Part shown: positions 14,168 to 15,397 of the stretch, one piece after another
Layout: every line of letters starts with the position of its first letter
Position numbering within the stretch: the stretch's first letter is position 1
Assembly: GCA_040006895.1 (NCBI GenBank)
Contig: JBDTWB010000087.1
Span: 1 to 15,397 of the forward strand
Reading direction: 5' to 3'
DNA from: CAIWHR01 sp040006895
Lineage (GTDB): Bacteria; Pseudomonadota; Gammaproteobacteria; Burkholderiales; Casimicrobiaceae
Length of the DNA: 15,397 nt
Made by a program: the position numbers and the translations under genes
Notes under the pieces: model-generated
Told to the model about the DNA's origin: nothing
The model's input: only the letters and a program-made list of their open reading frames with translations
The model's database searches: none

Positions 14168-14722
14168 GTGAATAACGACGCTGCTGACCGCCTACTGGTG
14201 GAACGCTGCCGGGCGGGGGACTGGGATGCCTACACGGACCTGGTCGTTCGCTACCAGCGCCCCATCTACAACGCCGCGTTCTGGGTGTTGCGCAAGGCCG
14301 AGGACGCCAGCGATGTCACCCAGACGGTCTTTCTCAAGGTGGCGGAGCGGCTGGATGAATTCGACTCGCAGCACAAGTTTTTCAGCTGGATCTACCGGAT
14401 CGCGATCAATGAATCCCTCAACCTGCTGCGCCAGAACGGACGGGCCGAAACGGATGACGAGGCGCTCGACGCGCTTCCCGCACCCGAGGCCGGCAACCCC
14501 GAGCGGCAGGCGCGCGATGCCGAGCTCTCGCGGCACATCCAGGGCGCCCTCATGCGTATGACGACCAACGACCGCATGGTTCTGAGCCTGCGCCACTTTT
14601 CCGAATGCACCTATGAGGAGATCGCGCAAATTTTGGACCTCGACGAGAAGACAGTGAAGTCCCGTCTGTTCGAGGCCCGGCAACGCCTGCGCGGCTTGCT
14701 TCCGGAGTTGCGGGACCGCTGA
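14168..14722 (+). CDS. RNA polymerase ECF-type sigma factor
   Basis: This 184-residue protein is a two-domain sigma-70 factor. Region 2 covers about 18-90: DAYTDLVVRYQRPIYNAAFW, DVTQTVFLKVAERLDEFDSQ and FFSWIYRIAINESLNLLRQN, for core binding and -10 recognition. The acidic linker (about 91-120) leads to region 4 (about 122-180), with the helix-turn-helix ECTYEEIAQILDLDEKTVKS then RLFEARQRLRGLL, for -35 recognition. Region 3 is absent, as in ECF sigmas. GTG 14168 is chosen because VNNDAADRLLVERCRAGD is a typical opening; TTG 14147 in frame is possible. No clear ribosome binding site is visible in the AT-rich 29-base gap after the STAS gene, so coupling or a local promoter may be used. The next gene begins 2 bases after the stop, the normal arrangement for a cognate anti-sigma. 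Confidence 0.92.
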   Translation: MNNDAADRLLVERCRAGDWDAYTDLVVRYQRPIYNAAFWVLRKAEDASDVTQTVFLKVAERLDEFDSQHKFFSWIYRIAINESLNLLRQNGRAETDDEALDALPAPEAGNPERQARDAELSRHIQGALMRMTTNDRMVLSLRHFSECTYEEIAQILDLDEKTVKSRLFEARQRLRGLLPELRDR

Positions 14723-14724
14723 CC

Positions 14725-15397
14725 ATGACGAACCTCGACCGAACCCGATTGATGCACCTCGTCCTGGACGAGGAGGCGACGCCTGCTGAATCCCGCGAGC
14801 TCGATGCGCTGCTCGCCAGCGATCCGGCCGCTGCGGCGGAGTACCGGTCGCTCGAGCGGCTCTTCGCCGGCCTGCGGCAGGTCCCGAAGGCTTATGCTCC
14901 GGAAGGCCTCGTGGCGGCCGTGACCGCGAATCTTCCGCACAGCGCCAGGCATGACAATGCGCACCAACCTTTCGCGCAGTCCGGTGTAATTAGGCCAGTT
15001 GGATCGAATGCCCGGGGCGATACTCCCGGGAGGTCGGCAAGGGGCGGTCGGGCGGTCGACGCCAGCGCGTCCAGGCCATTTCTAGGGGGTGGCAACATGA
15101 ACAAGGAACCAACCGGTGCTTCGAGCCGGCGCAAGCTGTACATTGGCGGCGCTGCGGCTGTAGCGGCTATCGTCGCCGTGGCGATCGCTGTCGATTTCCC
15201 GCCGGGCTCGAAGGATACCGTCGGCACGATCGTTCCTGCGAAGCGCAACATCGCACCCCAAGCCGGGTCCGATGCGGTGAAACTGGGGCTACCCGGTGCG
15301 CAAGGCAATATGAACAATCCGGGTTCCGGCACCGACGCCAGTAACGCGGGCAACGCGGGCAACGCGGGCAACGCGGGCAACGCGGGCAACGCGGGCA
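14725..15397 (+). CDS. Membrane anti-sigma-like protein with Asn-Ala-Gly repeats (3' end outside window)
   Basis: The frame stays open for 224 codons to the window edge. Residues about 1-70 (RLMHLVLDEEATPAESRELD, EYRSLERLFAGLRQVP) resemble the N-terminal anti-sigma domain of short proteobacterial regulators. It has no Cys, so it is not a zinc-binding (ZAS) type. Residues about 72-123 are Arg/Gly/Ser-rich with AGG, CTA, ATT and GTA codons unlike the neighbours. RRKLYIGGAAAVAAIVAVAI (about 135-154) is one transmembrane segment, and GTIVPAKR (about 167-174) follows. From residue 207 the chain repeats N-A-G at least six times. It starts 2 bases after the sigma gene and is thus the likely cognate anti-sigma. 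ATG 15097 (codon 125) preceded by GGGGGTGG could start a separate membrane protein, so this may be two products. Confidence 0.75.
   Translation, partial: MTNLDRTRLMHLVLDEEATPAESRELDALLASDPAAAAEYRSLERLFAGLRQVPKAYAPEGLVAAVTANLPHSARHDNAHQPFAQSGVIRPVGSNARGDTPGRSARGGRAVDASASRPFLGGGNMNKEPTGASSRRKLYIGGAAAVAAIVAVAIAVDFPPGSKDTVGTIVPAKRNIAPQAGSDAVKLGLPGAQGNMNNPGSGTDASNAGNAGNAGNAGNAGNAG
15343..15396 (+). repeat. 9-bp tandem repeat, six units, running to the window edge
   Basis: AACGCGGGC is repeated six times without mismatch, in frame as Asn-Ala-Gly, and the next base (A 15397) begins a seventh unit. The window ends inside the array, so the true copy number is unknown. Perfect units suggest recent slippage or collapse of a longer array in assembly. 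Confidence 0.95.

Overview
The window is GC-rich DNA (by eye well above 60% GC) with compact bacterial genes, GGAG-type ribosome binding sites and occasional GTG starts. The protein families (low-affinity iron permease family, GFA enzymes, DUF1330, a SpoIIE-type phosphatase/kinase fusion beside a STAS protein and an ECF sigma factor) fit an environmental proteobacterium, most likely a betaproteobacterium. That placement is inference; no rRNA or other marker gene is present. No tRNA, rRNA, CRISPR array, transposase or integrase was found.

Positions 1-8268 form an accessory block read entirely from the + strand. It contains six divergent GNAT N-acetyltransferases (112, 2140, 2900, 4138, 6113, 7474) among small stand-alone proteins: a GFA-type zinc protein, a low-affinity iron permease family protein, a two-segment membrane protein, a cupin, a DUF1330 protein and a tail-anchored coiled-coil protein. 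Spacing is loose (mostly about 60-400 bp). Only 4138/4704 (4-bp overlap) and 7131/7474 (10-bp gap) look translationally coupled. The 704-bp gap at 3434-4137 holds a decayed OsmC-family gene broken by several frameshifts and a stop, a perfect TTGACA promoter-like island and a 14-bp direct repeat. The block therefore looks like a zone of gene gain and loss.

Positions 8265-10082 (- strand) encode a 605-residue fusion: a PhnP/class II phosphodiesterase-like metallo-beta-lactamase domain, a receiver-like domain that has lost its phosphoacceptor Asp, and a GAF domain. Between this gene and a divergent small monooxygenase-like gene (10223) lies a near-perfect inverted repeat with 21-bp arms, resembling a REP/MITE-type element. 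A short potassium-channel-like protein (10784) and a secreted DUF1579-like protein (11344) follow.

Positions 12140 to the end form a regulatory operon: a GAF-PP2C-HATPase fusion (RsbU and RsbW activities in one chain), a STAS anti-anti-sigma protein overlapping it by 14 bp, an ECF sigma factor 29 bp downstream, and a cysteine-free membrane anti-sigma-like protein starting 2 bp after the sigma gene. A plausible reading is that the fusion senses a ligand through GAF, sets the phosphorylation state of the STAS protein, and so affects release of the sigma factor. The last gene runs off the window inside a 9-bp tandem repeat encoding Asn-Ala-Gly units; the window may end there because an assembly stopped in the repeat.
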